From Dictyobacter arantiisoli (GTDB lineage Bacteria > Chloroflexota > Ktedonobacteria > Ktedonobacterales > Ktedonobacteraceae), in contig NZ_BIXY01000026.1 of assembly GCF_008326305.1 (NCBI RefSeq), positions 1 through 64,000 of the forward strand: DNA of 64,000 bases, in the 5' to 3' direction. A model generated the notes under the pieces. The model did not search any database and was not told the DNA's origin. It saw only the letters and a list, made by a program, of their open reading frames with translations. Positions 27,418 through 37,000 of this stretch are shown here, piece by piece. A program made the translations under genes and the position numbers. Position 1 is the stretch's first letter; each line of letters begins with the position of its first letter.

Positions 27418-28578
27418 ATGCAGCAAGACGATCTGATTGGAACAACGCTCGGCAATTATCGCATTCTTGAGACACTTGGGCAGGGGGGAATGGCTCGAGT
27501 GTATAAGGCACATCAGGAAAATCTGGGGCGCGATGTCGCTGTAAAGGTTCTACCACCCTGGTATGCCGCTGACCGTAGTTTCGTAGAGCGCTTCAATCTG
27601 GAGGCCAGATTAGTTGCGTCGCTTACGCACCCCAATATTGTGACTGTTCATGATGCAAGCGAACAGAACGGTCATATTTATATTGTCATGCAGTTTGTAG
27701 ATGGTGGTACCCTGAAGCAACGTCTCGATAACTTACTGCTTGAGAGACGAACCATTGATAATGTTGAGCTCATCTCCATCTTTACGCAGCTTGCAGATGC
27801 GTTAACCTATGCCCATGCGCAGGGAGTCATTCATCGGGATATCAAACCCGTCAATGTCCTGATGGATCGTTCGGGACGTCCGATTTTATCTGACTTTGGG
27901 ATTGCCAAAGTGCTGGCCAGCACACAGGCCAATCTAACGCGTCCTGGGGCGGGTGTTGGCACGCCTGAATACATGTCACCAGAACAATGTCAGGGAGGCC
28001 CTGTGGACGGTCGTGCGGACATCTACGCACTGGGTGTGATGCTCTTTGAAGCTCAAACTGGACGCACTCCCTTTGTTGGCGACAATTATCCCGCCCTGGC
28101 GCATAGTCATATTTACGAGCAGCCACCGCGACCAAGATCCTTGAATCCAGCCATTCATCCAGCGATTGAACAAATTATCCTGACGGCCCTGACAAAGAAT
28201 CCGCAGCAACGTTATCAAACAGCTCGCGATATGGGTGAGGCGCTTAATCAAGCATTAGCAATCATCCACAATTCAGCGCCATCAATCAACAATAGTTACC
28301 TGGGGCAGGCGATAGGAGGGCAATTTTTGCCTGCGCACCTGATGCCGCCACATATCATATCACCGCTATTCCAGCCACCCACGCCGCGCACACCAACTAT
28401 GGTAGATAACCGTCAGAGTATGCTCTACACCTGTTTTAACTGTCAGCATCTCAACAAACCGCAGATGCGCTACTGCACACGTTGTGGCTACTTGCTAAAC
28501 CAATGTACCGTCTGTGGTGAGCGCAATCCTGTTGGCAATCGTTTTTGTACCGCATGTGGTCAACCACTGGCTATTTAA
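27418..28578 (+). CDS. Ser/Thr protein kinase with C-terminal double zinc ribbon
   Basis: Residues about 14-280 of 386 are a complete kinase: GQGGMARVY, Lys43, HRDIKPVN, DFG in LSDFGIAK and SPEQ. After a flexible linker the last 50 residues contain four CxxC knuckles (CFNC, CTRC, CTVC, CTAC) forming two zinc ribbons. There is no membrane helix. Zinc ribbons of this kind usually mediate protein contacts. It follows the FHA protein on the same strand by 156 bases and may phosphorylate it. The start context is poor, and the long-range inverted repeat ahead could limit translation. Confidence 0.92.
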   Translation: MQQDDLIGTTLGNYRILETLGQGGMARVYKAHQENLGRDVAVKVLPPWYAADRSFVERFNLEARLVASLTHPNIVTVHDASEQNGHIYIVMQFVDGGTLKQRLDNLLLERRTIDNVELISIFTQLADALTYAHAQGVIHRDIKPVNVLMDRSGRPILSDFGIAKVLASTQANLTRPGAGVGTPEYMSPEQCQGGPVDGRADIYALGVMLFEAQTGRTPFVGDNYPALAHSHIYEQPPRPRSLNPAIHPAIEQIILTALTKNPQQRYQTARDMGEALNQALAIIHNSAPSINNSYLGQAIGGQFLPAHLMPPHIISPLFQPPTPRTPTMVDNRQSMLYTCFNCQHLNKPQMRYCTRCGYLLNQCTVCGERNPVGNRFCTACGQPLAI

Positions 28579-28620
28579 GCCTGTTGAACGTAACGGTATT
28601 CAGCATCCCGTCTCTTCATG

Positions 28621-29736
28621 CTAATTCCCGAGCATGGATTGGTAGGCTTCGTAGGTCTGACGAGCGATCTGGGCCTGAGTATAATGATCCAGAACGCGTT
28701 GTCGGCCGCGCTGTGCCAGGGTCGCGTAGAGGTCGGGATCATCCAGAAGCTGTTGAATACGTCGGCTGAGTTCACGTGCATCACCTTCCGGAAAGATCAG
28801 ACCCGCATCAGCGATCACATAGGGAATCTCGCCGCTGTTAGAGCCAATCACAGGTGTTTCGCAGGACATTGATTCTGCCAGCACGCGACCAAATTGCTCG
28901 GTCCAATTGGGACGTGAGAGTGAAGGAAGGATAAAGGCATCCAACTTTTCCATCTCGCCCGGCACTTGAGCGGTAGGAACGCCCGGCTTGAAGATCACAC
29001 GGTCGCTGACACCCAGACGCCGCGCCTGCTCTTCAAGGATATTTTTCATCGGTCCATGCCCGACAAAAACGACCTGGCAGTAGGCTGGAAGATAGGTCAA
29101 CGCTTCAACCATCAGGGTAAGACCCTTTTCTTCTTTGAGGCGACCGATAAAGCCGAAGCTGAAGGGAGCGTCGCTGGCACGAGGTGTGCGGGTCTGGCTA
29201 CGCTTATAAATATCGGTATCGAAACCAAATTGAGGGATGATACGAATGACACCTTTGTAGCCTTTGCGTTTGAGTACTTCAGCGGCGTCACGATTGCCAG
29301 CCAGCGCCAGCGCGGCATGGCGATAGTTGTAGCCTTCGATCTGGCGAAATGGTGGCGGATAGTTGCGATAAAGATTTTGCCAGGTGAAGAACAGGGCGCG
29401 TGCCTGCTGCTTGTGTGCTAAATACATGGCCTGCAGCGTTGCCAGATTGTACGGCTCCTCGTCGATATGGACAATATCCGGTCGCACCTCTTGCATGATC
29501 TTACCCAGTTGGGGATAGTAGTGCCAGTGAAATTTGCCGTTGAAGGCAATAGGTGTCTCAAGCATGCGATAGCCGCTGGTATAGAGGCGTTCTAGCATCT
29601 GCTTACTACCATCATCGCTTTGCCAGTAGGGAGGAGTCGCCAGGGTTAACTCAACATCGGGAAATTTCGCAATCTCTTCCAATTTGCGTTGCGAAGTGCC
29701 CGCAACCAGGGCTTTAGAAATCATCAATACACGCAT
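28621..29736 (-). CDS. GT4-type glycosyltransferase
   Basis: The 371-residue GT-B protein has the C-terminal donor-binding region of family 4: FGFIGRLKEEKGL, then LPSLSRPNWTEQFGRVLAESMSC, where the EQFGRVLAE stretch is the E-x7-E motif. It transfers a sugar from a nucleotide donor, probably to a cell-surface glycan or lipid. Donor and acceptor are unknown. It is last in a three-gene run, 11 bases after the preceding gene, so co-transcription is likely. It converges with the zinc-ribbon kinase 42 bases away. Confidence 0.9.
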   Translation of the reverse strand: MRVLMISKALVAGTSQRKLEEIAKFPDVELTLATPPYWQSDDGSKQMLERLYTSGYRMLETPIAFNGKFHWHYYPQLGKIMQEVRPDIVHIDEEPYNLATLQAMYLAHKQQARALFFTWQNLYRNYPPPFRQIEGYNYRHAALALAGNRDAAEVLKRKGYKGVIRIIPQFGFDTDIYKRSQTRTPRASDAPFSFGFIGRLKEEKGLTLMVEALTYLPAYCQVVFVGHGPMKNILEEQARRLGVSDRVIFKPGVPTAQVPGEMEKLDAFILPSLSRPNWTEQFGRVLAESMSCETPVIGSNSGEIPYVIADAGLIFPEGDARELSRRIQQLLDDPDLYATLAQRGRQRVLDHYTQAQIARQTYEAYQSMLGN

Positions 29737-29747
29737 AGTTGTTCTTC

Positions 29748-30902
29748 TTACTTCTTCCTTTGTGCCAGAACCGTTTCATAGACCGCCAGGGTTTGTTGTG
29801 CTGCCCGCACCCAATCAAAGCGTCTGGCTTGCTGAAGTGAACGGGCACAGAGATCAGCCCGTAATTCAGGATTAGTGAGCACGCTATACATAGCCGCTGC
29901 CAGCGCCTCGGTATTATCTGGATCGATCTGCAGGGCCGCGTCACCAACGACCTCTGGTAACGAGGTTCGATTTGAGCAGACCACTGGTGCTCCACAGCCC
30001 ATCGCTTCCAGAGGATCGAGTCCAAAGCCTTCATAGAGTGATGGAAAGACAAAGACGCTGGCACCGCTATAGAGTGCTGGCTTATCTTCTTCCTCAATAA
30101 AGTGATAGACAATGCGCTCACTGATGCCCAATTCCCGCGCGAGCGGTCGTGGATCTGGAAAGAGTGGCCCCTTTTTCAAATCGGGATTGCCTGCGATCAG
30201 CAGTTGAAGAGTAGGATCGTTGAGCTGGGCTGTCAGGTGTGCAAAGGCGCGTATCAACTGCAGTACGTTTTTGCGCTGATCCAAACCGCCAAGATAAAAG
30301 ACATAGCGTTCCCCAATGCCATAGCGTGCCTGTGCTGTTGCGATTCTGGCTGGATCAGTGACTGGTTGATATTCCTGGCCCGCAGCTTCATAAATCACAT
30401 CAATCCGCTCGGCGGGAATGTGGAGCGCATCGATGATATCTTGTTTGGCATGCTGGCTGGGAGTAATGATACGGGTCGTATGTCGGGCCGCACGTGCCAC
30501 CAGATTGTTATATGCTTTGATTTTTCCGCTTGCTTGATAGGCTGGCAAACGGAGTGGGATGACATCATGGATGGTCACGACTGTTGGCGTCAGCGGGAAG
30601 AGCGGTGGCGCAAAGTGTGGAATGTGATAGAGATCAACCTTTTCACGCCGGGCCGCCAGGGGGCCGCTGAATTGTTCCCAGAGCACCTTTTCGATGTTCT
30701 CAGACTTCGCGGCTGGCGCTGGCACAGGCCGGGCCAGATAAGGATATTCTGTGACTGGCGGATGAGCTAGCGGCTGTGGACCGAGCAGGACATATTGATT
30801 GTGGTGATCCACTTCGGCCAGGGCCTTCAACAAATGGATGAGATATTGACCACTCCCAGTCGCAGGAAACTGGAAGAAATGTGCATTGACGCCAATTTTC
30901 AT
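29748..30902 (-). CDS. GT4-type glycosyltransferase (mannosyltransferase-like)
   Basis: This 384-residue GT-B enzyme has GLDQRKNVLQLI at the donor domain entry and FPSLYEGFGLDPLEAMGCG, the E-x7-E motif of family 4, with PVVCSN after. Its start ATG overlaps the TGA of the upstream gene as ATGA, indicating translational coupling. It is closely related in plan to the next upstream enzyme, suggesting duplication. Likely cytoplasmic, building a surface polysaccharide or glycolipid. Substrates are not inferable. Confidence 0.91.
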   Translation of the reverse strand: MKIGVNAHFFQFPATGSGQYLIHLLKALAEVDHHNQYVLLGPQPLAHPPVTEYPYLARPVPAPAAKSENIEKVLWEQFSGPLAARREKVDLYHIPHFAPPLFPLTPTVVTIHDVIPLRLPAYQASGKIKAYNNLVARAARHTTRIITPSQHAKQDIIDALHIPAERIDVIYEAAGQEYQPVTDPARIATAQARYGIGERYVFYLGGLDQRKNVLQLIRAFAHLTAQLNDPTLQLLIAGNPDLKKGPLFPDPRPLARELGISERIVYHFIEEEDKPALYSGASVFVFPSLYEGFGLDPLEAMGCGAPVVCSNRTSLPEVVGDAALQIDPDNTEALAAAMYSVLTNPELRADLCARSLQQARRFDWVRAAQQTLAVYETVLAQRKK

Positions 30903-32071
30903 AGTATAATTTCTGCCTTCTCTGCAAAGTTTTGGGTGCCCGCATGGACCTGTTGATAGATGCTCAAGAGCTTCTGTGCTGCCTGTTCCCAGGTATACTG
31001 CTGCACGCGTTGATAGCCTTTCCGGCGCAAATCTTCACGGAGCGGCTCATCCTGTAAAATGCGCGTGATGGCATGGGCCAGTTCATCCACATTGTGAGGA
31101 TCAATCTGTAGGGCCGCGTCTCCCACTACTTCTGGCAGGGAGGATGTGTTTGATGTAATCACGGGCGCGCCACAGGCCATAGCCTCCAATGGTGGAATGC
31201 CAAAGCCCTCAAAGAAGGATGGAAAGGCAAAGACATCGGCCATGCTATAGAGTGTGATCAGCTCGTGATCGGTGACACGTCCTAAAAAGCGCACTTTCTG
31301 CTCCAGCTTGAGCTCGCGCACCAGTTGCTGCGTTTCTTCATACAGCCAGCCAGTACCGCCAGCGATAGCCAGCAGCGCCGGACCCCCTTTTTGCTTCTGT
31401 GCCTGATAGAAAGCCTTGATGAGATTCTTATGGTTCTTGCGTGGCTCTTGCGTTCCTACTGCCAGCACTAAGGGCTGTTTGAGCTTGAACTTATGGCTGG
31501 TGGCTGCCAGTAAGATTGGATCAGTAATACGGCGGAAATAGGGCTGTACCCCGATTGGTACGACCGCCAGTTTTTCGGGCGGCGTATGGAAATGCTCAAT
31601 CAAGGTACGGCTCACCTCGCTGGAGACGGTCACAACGACATCCGCCGCCGCCACCGCTTCTGGAACGACTTTACGGAGATAAGAGGATAATTCCGGCACG
31701 GCGTATTCTGGATGCTCCAAAAAAGCAAGATCGTGAATAGTGACCACTTTGCGTACATGCTTATCGAGTGGAGGCAAGACAAAATCTGGTCCATGATAAA
31801 TATCTGCTGGACCAGTAAAGAGCGTCGCAGGCACGGGGACGCGCCATCGGTACCAGAGAATATTGACATAACGATCCGGCAACCAGAGATGGCGTCCACG
31901 GAGATTGTCGGCATGTGGAAATGGACGCTCCGTTGAGGTGCGTCCACTGGTAAGCAATGTGTAGCGGTTCTCGGTATCCTGAGCGAGCAGTGCGGCAACG
32001 AGGTTACGTACGTAGGCCCCGATACCCGCTCCCTGTCGAATCGCCGCTGTATAGTCAATCGCAATACGCAT
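30899..32071 (-). CDS. GT4-type glycosyltransferase, first of the three-gene run
   Basis: The 390-residue product shows a typical N-terminal acceptor domain ([20 protein letters not shown]) and the donor motif [19 protein letters not shown] with PVITSN. AAAGG lies about seven bases before the ATG at 32071. It overlaps the following gene by four bases (ATGA). Its C-terminal third is strikingly like that of the downstream enzyme ([14 protein letters not shown] occurs in both), evidence of a local gene duplication. Confidence 0.91.
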   Translation of the reverse strand: MRIAIDYTAAIRQGAGIGAYVRNLVAALLAQDTENRYTLLTSGRTSTERPFPHADNLRGRHLWLPDRYVNILWYRWRVPVPATLFTGPADIYHGPDFVLPPLDKHVRKVVTIHDLAFLEHPEYAVPELSSYLRKVVPEAVAAADVVVTVSSEVSRTLIEHFHTPPEKLAVVPIGVQPYFRRITDPILLAATSHKFKLKQPLVLAVGTQEPRKNHKNLIKAFYQAQKQKGGPALLAIAGGTGWLYEETQQLVRELKLEQKVRFLGRVTDHELITLYSMADVFAFPSFFEGFGIPPLEAMACGAPVITSNTSSLPEVVGDAALQIDPHNVDELAHAITRILQDEPLREDLRRKGYQRVQQYTWEQAAQKLLSIYQQVHAGTQNFAEKAEIIL

Positions 32072-32099
32072 GAAATTACCTTTGTACTGGTGATGCTTC

Positions 32100-32444
32100 T
32101 TAGCCGGGAGGCCAGGTCATGTCGCGGCCACCGAGGAGGTGAAAGTGTAGATGAAAGACACTTTGTCCTGCTTGTCGTCCGACATTGGTCAAGAAACGGT
32201 AGCCCTGTTCCACCCCTGCCTGGCGCGCCACGTTTTGCGCGGCTGCAAAGATAGCGGACATCACAGGCTCATCCTCTGGTGTTAGCTCTGCTATTGAAGC
32301 GATATGGCGTCGTGGAATGAGCAGAACATGTACCGGAGCTTGAGGATTTGTATCCTTAAATGCGACCACTTCATTGTCCTGATAGACAATTGTGCTCGGA
32401 ATTCGACCATCTGCAATTTTACAGAAGATACAATTATTATCCAT
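32100..32444 (-). CDS. HIT-family nucleotide hydrolase (HinT-like)
   Basis: From ATG 32444 the product is 114 residues (NNCIFCKIADGRIPS onward). The CxxC at the N-terminus and the histidine triad HLHFHLL near the C-terminus, followed by GGRDMTWPPG, define the HinT branch, which hydrolyses purine nucleoside phosphoramidates such as AMP-lysine. It acts in the cytoplasm as a dimer. It sits 28 bases ahead of the glycosyltransferase run on the same strand and may share its transcript without a functional link. An upstream in-frame start at 32456 is possible. Confidence 0.92.
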   Translation of the reverse strand: MDNNCIFCKIADGRIPSTIVYQDNEVVAFKDTNPQAPVHVLLIPRRHIASIAELTPEDEPVMSAIFAAAQNVARQAGVEQGYRFLTNVGRQAGQSVFHLHFHLLGGRDMTWPPG

Positions 32445-32535
32445 GTATAACCTCAAAAACCAGATGGAAGAGCTGTTGAGACAGGATCATCCACCTGGCT
32501 GGTCTGGCTAGTTCATTAAAATGACCACGAATGAT

Positions 32536-33810
32536 TTAATCCTTTTCTGAGGTTGAGTTGACATCCGTCACAAGCTCTGGCTGTAACGTATGCTCGCCTG
32601 CAGACACATCCTCTGAAGGTTTCTTCTCCTCCGACTTTACCTCATCCTCAGCATGCGGCTTGTCTTGCGATGTGACTGTCTGTTCCGCTTTTTCATCTGC
32701 TGCTATTTTAGCGGCAGCGGCTAATTTTTTAGCGGCGGCAGCTTCTTTTTTGGCCTGCTGCTTTTTGATGATTTCGGCAAGCTCTTCTTCATGATAGGAA
32801 GGATCATTATATTGTGGCAAATTTAATTCAACACGAATAGTTTTGATCGCTTGATAGACTGTACCTGGTTTCAAGTCTATCGCCTCGGCAATCAGCTTAT
32901 GCACGCCAACGGGTGGAATGGGCAGATACGGCTCATACGTCTTCTTAATACGCTCTAGTTCTTCCTGGCTGCCTTTGTAGGTTTGGATCTCCCACCAGCT
33001 AGGCATATGCTGGCGATCACGTAAGTTTTTAATAATCGTTTTGACTGCTTTTTTCGGAATGCTAAATTCTTTCGCAATCTGCGTACGGATGCCATCGAAT
33101 TCTGTTGGTTGTGCCAGGGCTAGATAGCGCTCTTCAACCCGGGTAATCTGCTCAGGTGTTGGCTCAAATGGCGCTGGTGGTGGTATTTTTTCGCGCCTGG
33201 GCTTTGGTGGTGCTGCTGGTTTGCTCGGACGCTGCTTTTTAAATGGTTTAGTGCCGCCCTGAGGACCACTTTTTGCCCAGGGTTTTGGGCCACTACGGGT
33301 AGGGCCACCTTCAGTGGGTGGTCGATAGCTTTGGGGTGGACGTTGTCCTGGTGAAGGTGCAAGTCCACCACCGTTGCTGACATGGTATGCCCCAGGCCCA
33401 TAACTCCGTGCATCGCGTTTCGTATTGGGACCAGCATTAGCTGCGTTATAGTTGGGGCGATAGCCTCCTGAGCCTCCTGGTCCCGCATTGCGATCTCTTT
33501 GTACAGGAGGTGCCACTTTAGGGCGTTGTGGTGGTTCGTCTGGTTGTCCCACTTTCACATCAGAAAGATTATCGAGCCATTGGTTAGTTCCCCCCTGGCC
33601 CTGTTTCGGTTTTGGTTTGGGTGGTACGACAGGTTTGGCAACATTCTGAACCCCAGAACCTGCAATTTTATTTGACACGGGTGGCGCGTTTTTCGTCGCC
33701 AATTTTTCTTTTCTGGCTTTTTGCGTGCAATCAGGGCAAGTCACTTCTCTAGCATTAGCCGACTGAAACCACTTGCCACAGGTAATGCAGCGCATTTTTG
33801 TTTTGCTCAT
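32536..33810 (-). CDS. Zinc-ribbon protein with disordered linker and duplicated HTH-like module
   Basis: The 424-residue product opens with a zinc ribbon (MRCITCGKW, then CPDC). A Pro/Gly/Lys-rich disordered stretch runs to about residue 210. Two related helical modules then follow: one around RTQIAKEFSIPKKAVKTII, the other around HKLIAEAIDLKPGTVYQAIK. Each has the helix-turn-helix pattern (IAxxFxIxxxxVxxxI) and is followed by a similar short proline-containing segment. The tail is Ala/Lys/Glu-rich coil. The plan suggests a nucleic-acid-binding protein. It lies 219 bases downstream of the helicase fusion on the same strand, possibly a partner. No named family recognised. Confidence 0.75.
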   Translation of the reverse strand: MSKTKMRCITCGKWFQSANAREVTCPDCTQKARKEKLATKNAPPVSNKIAGSGVQNVAKPVVPPKPKPKQGQGGTNQWLDNLSDVKVGQPDEPPQRPKVAPPVQRDRNAGPGGSGGYRPNYNAANAGPNTKRDARSYGPGAYHVSNGGGLAPSPGQRPPQSYRPPTEGGPTRSGPKPWAKSGPQGGTKPFKKQRPSKPAAPPKPRREKIPPPAPFEPTPEQITRVEERYLALAQPTEFDGIRTQIAKEFSIPKKAVKTIIKNLRDRQHMPSWWEIQTYKGSQEELERIKKTYEPYLPIPPVGVHKLIAEAIDLKPGTVYQAIKTIRVELNLPQYNDPSYHEEELAEIIKKQQAKKEAAAAKKLAAAAKIAADEKAEQTVTSQDKPHAEDEVKSEEKKPSEDVSAGEHTLQPELVTDVNSTSEKD

Positions 33811-34029
33811 GCGCGAACTCCCCTGTACTGTCGAAATTTTGAATGTTAAATTATGCGTCGGAATGCACTTCTTAGTATATCAGGTTGTCTTGCACATGTC
33901 ACCTGGATAGGAAGCACATTGAAGGGCTTGTAGTAGCTGTACTTCTTAGTACTTTCTTCTCAGGTAGTGTTTCAGTATTTTTCTAATTCTTCTGAAATTG
34001 GGAGCAATTTCATGGTTCAGGGTGCTCCG

Positions 34030-37000
34030 TTAGGAGTATGGGCTATTTGTTGTGTTTTCCTGCTGTTTGAAGAAACGTTCAACATCGCGAATATTCATGG
34101 TACGAGGGGCAGGTGGTAAGGCGTTGAGCACCATTCGTCCATACCCTTTGGTATGCAAACGCGTATCGAGAATCGCCATCACCCCTCTATCTTCACGCGT
34201 CCGTAGCAGACGGCCAATGCCCTGTTTGAGGCGCAGGACCGCCTGGGGCAGGACATAGATGCCAAACCAGTTCTCACCCGCTGCTTTCATATGTGCGACA
34301 CGTGCCTCATGGACTGGATCATCGGGCGGATCAAAGGGGAGTTTGTCAATCACGACCAGGGAGAGCGCATCACCGGCAATATCCACTCCTTCCCAGAAGC
34401 TTTTCAGGCCAAAGAGTACAGCATTCTCCTCTGCGCGGAAACGGCGTGTGAGCTCAAGCCGCGACATATCGCCCTGTTTAAGCAGGGGATAGGGCAGATG
34501 GGGGGCCATCCATGTATAGGCTCCTTCGAGGACACGCTTACTGGAGAAAAGCAGGAAGGCGCGCCCATGTGAGTATTTGACCAGCCGATACATTTCAAGC
34601 GCCAGATCATGGATATATTCCGCCTCGCCCTGACCAAAGGTGGGTGGTGGAAGGTGACGTGGGGTATAGAGCAGGGCGTTGTTTTCATAATCAAAGGTCA
34701 GAGGCAAGATGTTTTCAATGACATCCGTACGCTCAATTGGATCTAAGCCGATGCGGCGACGGAAATAGGAAAAATTCGGCCCCTTCTCTTCTGGCCGAGC
34801 GGGATTGGGTCCAATCGTTGCCAGGGTCGCTGATGTACTGATTACATTGCATTTATTGAAGAGGCGCTCTTTAAGCCACTCGGTCACATCCAGCGGCGCT
34901 GCCGAGGCCTGTAGTACCGGTCCGCGTGCTGATGAGTTCTCGGCGCGTTCTATATAATAGACAAATTTGTCACGCTCTGCGACCGAAAAGACAATGCGAA
35001 TATTTTCAGCCAGATTCTGGACACGCTTGAGCAATTTATCATAAAGCTGTCCCTCTTTCTCTGGCAGCTCTTTGGGACGTTGTTTGCGCATTGAATCGCC
35101 CAGGTCTGAAATGGCTGTAGCCAGATGCAGACCTTCTTCAAGCGGTATTTCGAGATTGGCGCGTCCTTTAAAGCCAAGATTGATTCCCTGTTCGAGACGT
35201 TGCCAGAGTACCTGGGCGGCGCGCATAGCATCATCTTGCAGGGTCAACTGGCTATGCGTTTTAAGCGCACGCTGGGCCAGCAGTGTCTGGATCTGGGCTG
35301 GATTAATCGTGATCGTAAAGGAGCGGGTTGCCTCTTCTTCTAAATGGTGGGCTTCGTCCAGTACGATCAGATCGCGTTCAGGAAGCAAGAAGCCGCCGAT
35401 GGCAGCATCAAGCAGTAAAAGTGTATGATTGACCACAATGATTTGCGCGGCCTCCGCATTTTCACGCATTTGACGCACATAGCAGTCATCGAAGAAGGCG
35501 CATTTTGACCAGGCACACTGATCACTATCTGTAGCAACCCGCCCGCGTATATCAGCGGATAATTTGAAGCCGAGCGTTTCGAAATCTCCATTGAAATCCA
35601 GGCCAGTTTCAGGATCATGGATAAAATCGTAGAGATGCTGAAAATCTGTGTTTTTGGTATACAGCTGCATCCCCATGCGTTCACTTTCAACGCGATCCAG
35701 ACAAATATAGTTGCTGACACCTTTGACCAGGGCCGCCTCAAAGTGCTTGATATGCTTTTGGACAAAAGGGATATCTTTATAAAAGAGCTGTTCCTGCAGG
35801 GCTTTATTGGCAGTACTGATGATCGCAACCTGTCCCGAGCGCACTACCGGTACCAGATACGCCAGGGATTTACCGGTTCCTGTCGCAGCCTCAATAATGG
35901 CCGGTACTTTTTTGCTGATTGCACGTGAGACCAGCGTCGCCATCTCAATCTGAGCGGGACGTTCTTCATAGCCGGGCAGGCGGCGTGACAGCACGCCACC
36001 CTGGCGTAGATCTTCGGCCACCATCGTGACCAGACGCGAATCTTTGACCGGAGCATCATCTAGATTTGCTTCCTCAGCCTGCTCTATTACGCGCGCCGCC
36101 ACATCCAATGGTAGCAGATTGTTTCCAGCCTCTTCATGCTCGATGATTGGCAAGGATTGGGCTGGGCCCTGGTTTTCATCCTCCTTATCCACCGTAACTT
36201 CCACTTCAGCCTCTACCTGTTCGGTCTTTTTTTTGCGTTTTGACGGTTTCTTCGCGGTTGTTTTTTTCTCGGCTGTTTTCTTTGTTACCCGTGTGATTTC
36301 TAGCGGTAATGGCCCTGTATCTGGCAAATCTGCTGCTGCTGCTGGTGCATCTTCGAGTGCTGCTGTTGGTAGTTCATCAAGAATAGTTGGTACTGTTATA
36401 GGCTGTGTCGTGACTGTTTTGTGAAGAACCGGGGCCGTGGGTACTGTCGCATGTCGGACTGGCGGGGTGATCGGCCTGGAAATTCCGAGCAGAGCATTCA
36501 AGTAAGCATCTGCGAACGCCTTGATATGAGGAAAACGCCGGGTAGGATCAAGGGCCAGTGCTTGCAGCAGGACCTCTTCGACCGTGGCGGAGATTGCGGA
36601 ATTCAGGCTGCGCGGTGGTATGATGACTTCGTGCTGTTGTTGCTGAAGGAGCTGCGTACGGTCGGTGGCTGGATAAGGACGGCGTCCACAGAGCCATTCG
36701 TAGGTAATGACAGCCAGGGCATACTGGTCGCTGGCTCCTGTGAACTGGCCCTGGAGCTGTTCTGGAGCCATATAAGGGACAGCCGCAGTTTCATCCTCCA
36801 GGGCAGGTGTAAAGCCCGGTGGGGTTATCGCAAAGCCAGTCAGCAGAATCTCACGTTGCTTGTCGATCAAAATATTGCCAGGATGCAGGTTCCCATGTAT
36901 GACGTGGAGGCTGTGGGCATAGCTCAAGGCATTTGCTAATGGTGATAAGTAGAGTCGGACATCTACCGGGGTGAGCCATGCGTCAGAGGTAAGCTCCAAC

